Assembly: GCA_022478985.1 (NCBI GenBank)
Contig: JAKSZP010013570.1
Coordinates: 1-64,000 of the forward strand
Source: Massospora cicadina
Lineage: Eukaryota > Entomophthoromycota > Entomophthoromycetes > Entomophthorales > Entomophthoraceae
DNA length: 64,000 nt
Reading direction: 5' to 3'
Positions 56,357-64,000 of this stretch are shown here, piece by piece; within the stretch, counting starts at the first letter, position 1, and each line of letters starts with the position of its first letter. Below the pieces are notes generated by a model that had not been told where the DNA came from, searched no databases, and saw only the letters and a list, made by a program, of their open reading frames with translations. The position numbers were made by a program, and so were the translations under genes.

Positions 56357-56576
56357 ATCATCCAGCCATATCAACTTCTTGGCAAGAGCAAGTCATAAAC
56401 ATAAGAAAGAAAACAGATAAGATACACACCCAGAACAACTATGGGAGCGCTTGTACCAACATGGCTATATTATGCATTCCATTTTAAAGAGTTTAAAAGA
56501 ACTGAATCTCAACTTTAAGTTTGGCCGCGCCCATAGCTAAGTACTACAAAAAGGAATACATATAGAGATAGTAAAC

Positions 56577-56906
56577 TTGGTTACACAATTGATGGCAGCA
56601 CCTGAACAAATTATGTGTACTGACCTGGTTTTAGTGAACTCAAACTTTATGCCTTATCCTAAAATTAAATCCCCTTTTAGTAAAGGAATGTTTGCGCACT
56701 TTTTTCATATGTATGAGAACAGTATGGATGCTGAGAATGACCATCAGAAAGCCCTACCTGTACAATGTTGTATGATATTTGAAGCTCAAAGGGTCCTTAG
56801 TGCAAGCTTACAACTGGGACTAACATGGACCAAAGTCAAACAAATACTCTTGTTGAATTTGTTAGCAACAAAGATGTCTAAAATATATAACAGGATCTCT
56901 TATTGA
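56577..56906 (+). pseudogene. Unknown open frame, possible relic gene
   Basis: 109 residues, not recognised: contains SPFSKGMFAHFFHMYENSMD, ALPVQCCMIFEAQRVLSASL and LTWTKVKQILLLNLLATKMS. Ordinary globular composition with amphipathic segments suggests true protein ancestry, but no domain or motif is identifiable. It lies just outside element C and near the 45-bp retroposon stub. Whether it forms one gene with the frame at 57174-57434 is unclear. Confidence 0.35.
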
Positions 56907-57046
56907 CAAAGAATTGAAAAATGATTCATTTTATAACTATGCGGCTTGTTATCATCACAAAGCGCAAAATTTGGACAACTGAGTTATGGGTTCAATAATT
57001 TTAAAGACAATGTTACAATTATCGTTGAAAATACATCTATATCTCA

Positions 57047-57091
57047 CATCGATGAATCCCCCTTGGGTTGGGACCATCTAGTACTAAAAAA
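57047..57091 (+). mobile_element. 45-bp retroposon stub with 16-bp target duplication
   Basis: The insert ends TTGGGTTGGGACCATCTAGT then ACTAAAAAAA. It is flanked by ATACATCTATATCTCA at 57031-57046 and 57092-57107 (16 identical bases, more if neighbouring A are counted). Its tail matches the 3' end of the retroposon at 23490-24240 (GGGTTGGGCACCACTAGTAC, TAAAAA). This is an extreme 5'-truncated insertion of the same family. Confidence 0.72.
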
Positions 57092-57173
57092 ATACATCTA
57101 TATCTCAAGATGAACACAACCCTAGTACTAAAGAACGTGATTTCATTATAGGTAAACAAGTAAGCGCCACTTA

Positions 57174-57434
57174 ATGTTCATTAAAATTAAGGTGGATATA
57201 AAGTTGACATTCACCTGTGTCACATATTTAACATTTTTGAAATTAGGGGATTTCTTGATGCGCCAGGATAGAAATATAGATATTTCTGACCCTTTCTTGC
57301 CATTATCATTAGCTCACCTTTTGCCACAATTTAGAGGGAAGAAACTCACCAAACTCTGGCATAGCGAATGGCTTCACCATGTAGTGACCAGTGGTAACAG
57401 CAGCATTTTCTTTATATCCCAAAAATTTTCTTAG
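57174..57434 (+). pseudogene. Unknown open frame, possible relic gene
   Basis: 86 residues, not recognised: contains LKLGDFLMRQDRNIDISDPF, LPLSLAHLLPQFRGKKLTKL and WHSEWLHHVVTSGNSSIFFI. No family can be named. It could be part of the same decayed gene as 56577-56906, since both are on the + strand and 270 bp apart. Confidence 0.3.
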
Positions 57435-58098
57435 AGCACCGCAACTGTCCTAATGATCTAGATCACATTAGGCTAATCATCCTAGGTCCTTCATCATAGG
57501 CATAGTTGGTTTTCACTCCCATGGGGTTCTTAGCTGTCAAAGTGTATGAGTGGTTAAGTAAACCACTTTCTAAATGTAATCACCTGAGGATCCTTACACC
57601 CTTGTGATCACCCCTTCACACAATCAAAATGACCAGAGTTGAACTACTAGGTAAATACATAGCTGAGCAAACAAAGATATATGAAATAAGACTGACCTTT
57701 AATAGGGTGATTAGTGAAATCAGATAACATAAAAAGAAATTCAGTGAGAGAATCGGGATATTTTTCCTGATTTATTAGCTACTGCAGTTCAGAAACAATT
57801 AGTTGAGCTTATGGCCCGTGAATGGTTTAATGGGTATCTTCACTTGAGATATTTGATTGATCAGTGTCAGATATCAGTATATTGAACATGATGAAAAGAG
57901 TATCAAGAATTTAACACCCATGAGATTATAAACGCCTAAACCCAAGAAGGTGAACAAAAAGTGCATATAAATTAATTACATTGGAAAAACGATAGTTAGT
58001 AAGGCATAATAGAATAATGGGAGAGTTCCATCAGAACAGTTTAAGCTCAATATACCCCAAGAAAAATCCTACCTAATCAGAATGAAGGATCATCAATA
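57435..58098. other. AT-rich stretch, no gene seen
   Basis: No reading frame, repeat ends or RNA gene recognised. Confidence 0.45.
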
Positions 58099-58245
58099 TG
58101 TCAGGTGATCATTACACTAGGTGGCACACGAGGCAATAAAATAAGATGTACCCATAAAATGGTTAAATTCAAGAATCTGCCCAACGATCAACCTAAGTGA
58201 TACCAAGTCTCTTCCAACTTGAAAACACTTGATATACATTGTCTT

Positions 58246-58262
58246 TCTATCAAAGATATGCT
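58246..58262. repeat. LINE target-site duplication, left copy
   Basis: TCTATCAAAGATATGCT, identical to 63538-63554. A 17-bp duplication is typical of LINE insertion. Confidence 0.88.
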
Positions 58263-58484
58263 TTAAATTTAAATCTATTGCGAGGAAGGCCGACCATGGG
58301 ACGGACACTTCTGAATTTGACCTGAAAGAAACATAACTTAGAACAGGGAAGGCACCCCAGAGAAGCGAAGCTACCTCTTGTTGCCAACGGAAACGCCACT
58401 ATGGGGAGGGGGAGGGAACGTGTAAGGAGGCCGTAGCCACAATTGAACACGTGTGGAGGAAAGGGTCTGATTTGATGAACCACA

Positions 58485-59776
58485 CTAGGAACCAGGAGGA
58501 GACCAGCTGTCAGCGATGCGGTGGGAGGTATCAAACATCCACGCTTGAAAGTGATCCACCAAATGAGACCGGAATCTGTGGACAGCTTCAGGGAGGGTGG
58601 GGATGGATCCGGCGATGGCATCCAAGACAATCGTGTGGATAGTCCACATGGCGATTGCAACCACTAGAGCACGGAGGGAGGGTGGAAGGGGGGAGGCCAT
58701 TGATAGAGCAAACATATCTCTTGACAGACTGAATGGATGTGTTTGATCCTGGCCCAGCAGACGTTGAACTTCGCGCCATATCACTTTAGAGGTAGGACAC
58801 TTCTCCAGGCGGTGGAACAGCGTTCCATACTGGCCACACACGACGCAGGATGAGTGTAAAGCGTTAGAGCGCTCAGCCGTATGGTACAACCGCCTCAGGC
58901 AGCGCCACACATGGGAACGGATTTGAGGCTGCAACAGAGGATGGTGTGCATATTTCCAGATAGTTTTTTTTGGGTCTCAATGGAGTAAGGGATGTCTATC
59001 ATGTCCAGGTATTCCACCCTGGATAGGACATGGGGCCGTGTGGGGATCAAGCCACCTTGGATGGGTAGCCCTTGTACCTCTTGTGTGAACTGAGGAGAGG
59101 GGCAGCCTCTCTGGGCTGTGTGTCCGCTAATACAAATTCTCCACTCAGCGCTCCACATGGAGAGGAGGATTCGTTTGTAGTGGGTTTTAGTCTTGTGAGG
59201 ACCTGTGGCCGATGGGTGTGAAGCCAGGTATTTCATCAGGGAGTGAGGGTTCGATGGATTGTTGAGGCCCAAAGCGCGGAAGAAGTTAAAGCAGGCCGCG
59301 CGGGACCAGTGTTGGGAGGGGAGCGTAGGGGCGGTGACGGCCGAAATCCAGGTGCCCAGGATCTTGGCAGCATGGGCTTTGAAGTCAAGCAGGCCCATGC
59401 CACCATGATGATGAGGGCCAAACATGACCTCTAGCTGTACTGGTGGTGGGCGGCCTGACAAAGCCATCCTTGCAGCAGGGCATACAAGGATTTGAAAAAG
59501 CTTGGGGAGAAGGGGATGGCGTGGGCTCCAAACCAGACTTTGGAGTGGAGCATAGAGTTGGCTAAAACAACCCTGCCAGTAAGGGAAGTAGGGTGGGCTG
59601 TGAGGGAGGCGATGCGCTTCGTCATGTTGTCTAGAATACGACTCTCCATTACTGCTGATGCATACCCGCCTGCCTCTACCCACACGCCCAGATGGCGGAC
59701 CAGCCCTATGGTAGGGCGTGGCACAAAGGGGAGCCCCAGTGGGGCGGTGTGGGGTGAGCTGGGAGGGCGAGCACAT
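58485..59776 (-). pseudogene. LINE ORF2 C-terminal part (thumb and zinc finger)
   Basis: An open frame of 293 residues (59776-58895) continues from the reverse transcriptase: LLPKLFQILVCPAARMALSG, FGPHHHGGMGLLDFKAHAAK, RILLSMWSAEWRICISGHTA, VLSRVEYLDMIDIPYSIETQ. A frame change near 58930 leads to 58934-58485 with RSHVWRCLRRLYHTAERSNA and the zf-RVT cluster CVVCGQYGTLFHRLEKC (C-x2-C...H-x4-C), then SRDMFALSMASPLPPSLRAL. The same blocks occur in the partial LINE at 3-662. This part follows the polymerase and probably helps bind nucleic acid. Confidence 0.82.
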
Positions 59777-59779
59777 GTG

Positions 59780-60851
59780 CGAGCAGATGGGCCGGGCTGG
59801 GCACTGGTTGCTGGGGCCCAGCAGGTTTGATACCGACCAAGAAGGATGATTTCAGTTTTGGAAGCGTTCAGTGCAGTGTTACTTACCCAGGAATACTCCT
59901 AGATGAGAGCTTCAAGTGCGCGTTCATCTTTATTATTAGACACCCCAACCACACAGTCATCTGCAAACGCCATCATCTTGACTGAGGCTTGGCCTGGCAC
60001 TTGGACCCCAGTGAGTTGGGCATTCACGTTTCGAAGTAGTGGGTCAAGGCTGAAGTTGTATAAGAGTGGGCTAAGGGGGTCCCCTTGTCGCAAGCCCCTT
60101 TGAGGGTGGACTACTTCCATTAGGAAGCCAGGGCCACATACTGCCATTGTTGCAGATTCCGTGAGCAGCATCACCCAGTTGATGAAGCGGGGGGTAAGCG
60201 GAATTAATGGAGGCAGGCCCTGAGGTATTCCCAGTTTACTCTATCATAGGCCTTCTTTTGGTCTAAGAATACAAGTGCCCCAGAGGCTGTGGATTGGCAT
60301 GCATTAGCCACAGAGTGTATGTTGTCCCAAACCGACCTTCTGGTTATGAATCTGAATTGTTCTGGGGAGATGTTGGCAGATGCTACAATCCCTAAACGGT
60401 TAGCCATGATTTTTTTTAAAATTTTTGTATCCGTGTTAGTTAAAGAAATGGGGCGCCAGTTGGCTAAGTCTAGCTTGTCCCCTTTCTTGAAGAGTGTGAC
60501 AATGAAGGCCTATTGTCCTCCTGGTAGGAGGCGCGTTTCCAGAAGGCTCTGGTTAAGTGAGGCAAGCAGTAGTGGGGATATATATTTGAAGTACTTTTTA
60601 TAGAATTCATATGGAATGCCATCTGGGCCTGGGCATTTCCGGTTTGGTGCACTGCGGATGGCTGTCCATAATTCATTCGGAGTAATCAAATTCATTATTT
60701 CTGGGAATTGGGAAATGGTGCAGATGTGGGTTTGGTCAAGAAATTCTGCCACTTTGGCTGGCTGAATTGGATCAGATTGGTATAACTCAGAGTAATACTT
60801 TTGTGTTTTGATTGCCACTTTGGCTGGTGTATCCGCAATGGAATCATCCAA
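59780..60851 (-). pseudogene. LINE ORF2 reverse transcriptase (FADD box intact)
   Basis: Target-primed polymerase. Blocks on the - strand: NRKCPGPDGIPYEFYKKYFK (60650-60590), KGDKLDLANWRPISLTNTDT (about 60480), SANISPEQFRFITRRSVWDN (60390-60330), ALVFLDQKKAYDRVNWEYLR (first catalytic Asp), GLRQGDPLSPLLYNFSLDPL (60090-60030) and KMMAFADDCVVGVSNNKDER (59980-59920). FADD is unchanged. A TAG at about 59896-59898 and several frameshifts (near 60510, 60420 and 60200) interrupt the frame. Confidence 0.87.
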
Positions 60852-60854
60852 TCT

Positions 60855-61329
60855 TCACACCTGTGCGCAGGCCACGCTTTGGCGTGGTGCGAAATTTTTT
60901 TTTAAAAAATATGTGGTGCAGTTGTTACCCTCTGTAATGCATTTGGCCCTGTAATGAACACAAACCCAATGTTTGTGTTGCCTTTTTAGCGCGTTGAGGT
61001 GGGCGGCTGCTTCCACACACTTCTGGCCCCATGCAGGGCTGTATCCCGTAGCTGGGATGTTGGACTCCAGGTGTGCCAAGTCTGCCAGAGTGCGCGAGAT
61101 GATGGCTGATGTGGCTCGTGAGCGTTGGGAGGAGAGGTGGCGAGAGTGGCGGATGGTATTCTCTTTTAAGGCTGCCTTGTGGAGATGGGGTCCGTGAAAA
61201 ACTATGTAACAAACTCTTTTTCCAAAGTTGCTGATCCCACCCAAGTGGAAAATCCTGGTGACGCTAGTTTGTAAGGGCGGAGTTTGCACCATTGTGGGGC
61301 CTTAGCTATAGTGACAGGTAGGTGGTAGG
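60855..61329 (-). pseudogene. LINE ORF2 linker between endonuclease and reverse transcriptase
   Basis: An open frame of 145 residues (61292-60855) with GISNFGKRVCYIVFHGPHLH, LESNIPATGYSPAWGQKCVE and HLNALKRQHKHWVCVHYRAK. It is basic and helical as expected for this linker. A one-base shift in the run of T/A at about 60895 separates it from the polymerase. Confidence 0.7.
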
Positions 61330-62030
61330 TTATCAAGACCAGCCAGTGGTCAGAGAATTTTAATTTTTGTTGTTTTGAAGTGGGAGATGTGGGGTTGGAA
61401 TTTTGCTGGTGTAAGGATAAGGTCTATGCGGGTCATGGACCTTAATTGGCCATTGTGGACGTGGGGTTGCATCATGTTTTTGAGCAGCGGGGCTTGCCAC
61501 AGCAGCGCATCCATTACCCCAAGGGTGGCTTTTAGAATACGAAGTTCTATGTGACCCTGGGGGGCGTGGGAGGAGGAAGGCCAACGATCCATTGGTGTGT
61601 TTAGCCAACAGTTCATATCGCTGACTACAAAAGGGTCTGGGGGTAACAGGAGGGATTTGACCAACGAGAAAAATTCCCAACGTTCTCGTGCACAGGTTGG
61701 GGCATAGATGTTGATGATAGCGTGTGCCATGTCAGCCCACAAGAAAGTGACAATGAGGACTCGGCCATTGTGGAAGGATTTTGATGATAAAAATTTGAAA
61801 AAATTATTTTTCCAAACTAGCACCCCAAAGTGCTCTGACCAAAAGGATAGGGATGGGAGGAGCATGGTTTTCCAAGCATCCTTGGAACCTCTTGGACAGT
61901 GGGACTCCTGGATGGCCAGGATATCCATGGGTAAATTTTTTTGTAAAAACTCAGTTTTTTAGCCTGGGATGGCGAAGCCTTGAGTCTGGTGATATTCAAC
62001 GTCCCTAAAGTGAAGGTTCCCCCCTTGCAC
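61330..62030 (-). pseudogene. LINE ORF2 apurinic endonuclease domain
   Basis: Nicks target DNA to start insertion. Reads FTLGTLNITRLKASPSQAKK (start of domain, about 62010-61950). After a frame change it reads MDILAIQESHCPRGSKDAWK (QES block), HAIINIYAPTCARERWEFFS (NIYAPT), FVVSDMNCWLNT (GDFN block, here SDMN), RSMTRIDLILTPA and FSDHWLVL (SDH block, about 61355-61330). The domain is nearly complete. The 192-residue open frame 61928-61350 covers most of it. The GDFN-to-SDMN change may reduce activity. Confidence 0.85.
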
Positions 62031-63371
62031 CTTAGATGCAAGGGTGGGCACCCAGGCCCACTAGCCTCCTCTAGATCCCCATGGGCCTTCATGGCAGTGT
62101 GGGTGTTTGCAGCAATGTTATCAGTAGTTTTGTTGATTTTAGCAGAAAGGTTTGCCTTGGCTTTTGCCTTCACTTTTTGTTTCCCCAATGTTGAACGAAA
62201 TTTTTTGCAGTGCGGATGAGTTTGGTGCACCATCGAGTGGTCAAAATTTTTTTCAGGTAGGTTGGAGACCAAGTCAGTTTTGACTGGAGCTTGGTTGCAA
62301 AGATCGGGTGAAATTGAGTCACTCATCGAATCCTCAGATTGGGTAACCCAATCAGCATAGGCTTCCAATTCTGATTGGTTGATGGATTCATGAGTTGCTT
62401 CTGCTGTGAAGGTTTCAATGTCCTCCTGGCATTGGGAGTGTGGGATAGCAGTGGTGACTTTGGCCGCTTCCTTGGCCGTGGCCCTGTGGGCCTGCTTGGA
62501 CTTCTTCCGCTCTTGCGGGGAAATAGGTTTTACCAGTAGGTAGCAGCCTTGTGCTCCCCAGGGAAAGCCTCTTTGGTGCTTGCAGTTGGTTCATAGTGCA
62601 CCTCTCCGCTGGCCATGGCCGCCTAGGGGTGCTCTTGGAATGTGATGCCCTCCTTGGTGGGGCATGCATGTGCCTTATGGCCAAACGTGTCACAGTGGGT
62701 GCAGATGGGGGGCGCGCTGTCCACAGTTACCCAGAAAGGGTGGGTGGTATGCCCTTCAATATTGATATGTGGAGTGCGGGATCTGGGTTAGGTCCTTCGT
62801 GATATCCTCAGTTGGGGTCAGAACTGCGATGGCTTTGCCAGTGCACAGGTGTGGCATCAGCATAAAGCATTGCATCTCAAAAGATTGTATTTCGCTGTAA
62901 ATGGTGAGACCATCTTTCAGATGTTGCTCCAAAATGGCACGTTTTACTGTAGTAGGAAAAAAGTCAAACGTGAGGAAAATTTGGTTGGATTTTGTCCATC
63001 TGGTGCATTTGGTTTCGATGAGCCATTGCCCTTTGGGGAGGTCAATCATTATGCATACCACAGCAGCTTTGTCTGCTGCCTCCTTGTTTTTGAAACTGAG
63101 GTCCAGCCAACCGCGTGACATGGAGTGAGGTGCAATGTACACCACGGTCAGGAAAAAGTGTGCACATCCCCACAAAATTTTTCCCATAGAGCTGTTTGTT
63201 GGATGTCCAGAAACACACGGACTCTGTATTCAACTGATGAGAGTGGTTGGGAGTGCGGCGTGTTGATGTACTGGTTGCATCGCACTGCCAAGTGAGAATT
63301 TCTGGAGAAATAGTGACCGCTGTTTTTTTTAACTTTTTTCTATTCCGCCAGTTTCTCCAGGGCGTTTTCAA
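62031..63371 (-). pseudogene. LINE ORF1 with CCHC knuckle (frameshifted)
   Basis: RNA-binding protein of the LINE particle. It starts near 63371 (MKTPWRNWRNRKKLKKTAVT) and shifts frame at a homopolymer near 63180. It continues 63187-62756 with SRGWLDLSFKNKEAADKAAV, GQWLIETKCTRWTKSNQIFL and TGKAIAVLTPTEDITK, a fold like the N-terminal domain of many LINE ORF1 proteins. A zinc knuckle CTHCDTFGHKAHAC (C-x2-C-x4-H-x4-C, about 62664-62705) follows, then a basic, Ala/Lys-rich region ending near 62031 (KVKAKAKANLSAKINKTTDN). Several single-base shifts are present. Confidence 0.78.
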
Positions 63372-63537
63372 ACGTTTGAGGCCGCGGGCCTACCACCTGC
63401 TCCTCTTACCTTAAAGCCCAACTGCTCCCTGACATGGGCGCAGACTAATCTCCTCTGTGAGATTATCAAACTAGAATCAGACTTGAATTGAATAATTTGC
63501 AAAAGTGATTGCAACGAGAGAGAAAAGCTGTTTAAGC

Positions 63538-63554
63538 TCTATCAAAGATATGCT
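63538..63554. repeat. LINE target-site duplication, right copy
   Basis: TCTATCAAAGATATGCT, identical to 58246-58262. It marks the 5' end of the LINE. Confidence 0.88.
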
Positions 63555-63925
63555 ATAAAGCATATTTTTAATTTGGATGCAATTGTCTAAATGAGAAACT
63601 TTCATCCAGATTTCCCTCTATTGATTTGATTAATCCTTTTCCTTTTGATGTTTATATTGCTATACAAAACATATAAAAACTCCTATCATATATCACAATA
63701 AACTTATGTCAATATTATATATCTCTTTTTTGATACCTGACTTCAACAAGTTCATTCCGCTGTACTTACCATAGCACAGATACCATAGTTAATGGGACCT
63801 AATCATGATTTGGCACCCTCAAAATACATAAAATACTTGTTGTGGGTCTTAGACTGCGCATTTTATTACCGTTTAGGTTTAATTAGCAAAAAAACATTGA
63901 GCCACAAAAATGGAAGACCAACAGG

Positions 63926-64000
63926 CGGTGCTCATTACAGGGGCTCAGATAACGTTTAACAATACCTGCATATAATTGCACCATGGAAGAAGGTTTGATT
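63926..64000 (+). mobile_element. Start of a further gypsy element, cut by the window edge
   Basis: CGGTGCTCATTACAGGGG (63926-63943) is a lightly mutated version of the TGGTGCTCACTACAGGGG primer-binding site of elements A, 1 and C, in the + orientation. An ATG at 63983 could begin gag. The rest is outside the window. Confidence 0.5.

Larger units (their letters stand above)
47312..56384 (-). mobile_element. Element C: Ty3/gypsy retrotransposon with a TRIM-like element in its 5' LTR
   Basis: A - strand element with a perfect target duplication AGAGC (47307-47311 and 56385-56389). Left LTR 47312-47780, right LTR 54157-54601 plus 56357-56384, the gap being the nested element at 54602-56356. It has a primer-binding site at 54138-54155 and a purine tract (complement of TTTCCCCCTTTGACTGG, 47781-47797). 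Its own length is about 7.3 kb. Reading right to left: gag, protease (DTGA kept), reverse transcriptase (YFDD kept), RNase H, integrase. It is the only gypsy here that keeps both the protease triad and the polymerase Asp pair, yet stops and frameshifts still break it. Confidence 0.9.
54157..56384 (-). repeat. Element C 5' LTR (right copy), split
   Basis: The first part 54157-54601 ends at GCTTATCAC. The rest (CCAGCCATATCAACTTCTTGGCA) follows the nested element at 56362-56384 and matches the end CCAGTCATAACAACTTCTCAACA of the left copy. AGAGC follows at 56385-56389. Confidence 0.85.
58263..63537 (-). mobile_element. Near full-length LINE (non-LTR retrotransposon)
   Basis: 5.28 kb on the - strand with a perfect 17-bp target duplication. 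The 5' end is at 63537 and the 3' end at 58263, with a short A-rich tail (AATAGATTTAAATTTAAA on the - strand). ORF1 has a CCHC knuckle. ORF2 has apurinic endonuclease, reverse transcriptase and a C-terminal zinc finger. No RNase H was seen. The catalytic motifs are largely intact, but single-base shifts, mostly in homopolymer runs, break the frames. Confidence 0.9.
58099..63923 (+). repeat. Putative 5' LTR of a further gypsy element, split by the LINE
   Basis: TGTCAGGTGATCATTACACT at 58099 resembles the starts of other LTRs here. The sequence is cut by the LINE (58263-63537), resumes at 63555 and reaches GACCAACA at 63923. A primer-binding-like site CGGTGCTCATTACAGGGG (63926-63943) follows at once. 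Joined, this makes an LTR of about 540 bp. The right border is well supported by the primer site. The left border is a guess, because the 3' LTR lies outside the window. Confidence 0.5.

Noticed and set aside
57110..57130. A third copy of the retroposon tail (CCCTAGTACTAAAG)
   Set aside because: Only about 12 bases match, the A run is short and no flanking duplication is visible; it could be an old remnant or chance.
59236..59434. Overlapping opposite-strand frames within the LINE
   Set aside because: They are shadows of ORF2 in its GC-rich C-terminal region; only the - strand frames carry family motifs.

Overview
This window looks like a transposon-dense stretch of a filamentous fungal genome, most likely a basidiomycete. 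It holds one conserved cellular gene, a three-intron Cdc42 GTPase gene (3039-3918). Almost everything else is retrotransposon sequence. A rust-type genome would fit the size and nesting of the elements, but that is inference, because one GTPase gene does not fix the species. I saw no tRNA, rRNA, CRISPR array or bacterial operon.

Layout. Positions 1-858 are the 3' end of a LINE on the + strand. The Cdc42 gene follows, then a small inverted-repeat (MITE-like) element (4552-4653). Positions 5733-28288 are one Ty3/gypsy retrotransposon on the - strand (element B) with CCCTG target-site duplications at its outer ends. It has been opened by three later insertions: element A (gypsy, -, 7112-13674, duplications CACCA), a probable solo LTR (13854-14744) and element D (gypsy, +, 17340 to about 24678). 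The 3' LTR of D was itself split by a small A-tailed retroposon carrying an unknown reading frame (23490-24240). After a quiet AT-rich region and a decayed unknown gene (30772-31393) come two gypsy elements on the + strand: element 1 (32140-39505) and element 2 (39728-46347). Element 2 has a solo LTR in its protease region (41814-42522). Element C (gypsy, -, 47312-56384, duplications AGAGC) follows. Its 5' LTR is split by a compact non-autonomous LTR element of the TRIM kind (54602-56356). A near full-length LINE on the - strand (58263-63537) with a 17-bp duplication ends the window. It appears to sit inside the LTR of a further gypsy element that runs off the right edge.

How it works together. 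The gypsy elements carry gag, protease, reverse transcriptase, RNase H and integrase in the Ty3 order, with related primer-binding sites (TGGTGCTCAC-type). All are degraded. Much of the damage fits decay of CpG sites: arginine codons turned to TGA, and reverse-transcriptase catalytic Asp codons turned to Asn in five of six elements. The LINE encodes an ORF1 with a CCHC knuckle and an ORF2 with apurinic endonuclease, reverse transcriptase (FADD box intact) and a C-terminal zinc finger. LINE machinery is the plausible agent that moved the two A-tailed retroposons. The most unusual items are the unknown retroposon with a recurring 3' tail, the TRIM-like element, the layered insertions, and a one-base break just before the prenylation tail of Cdc42.
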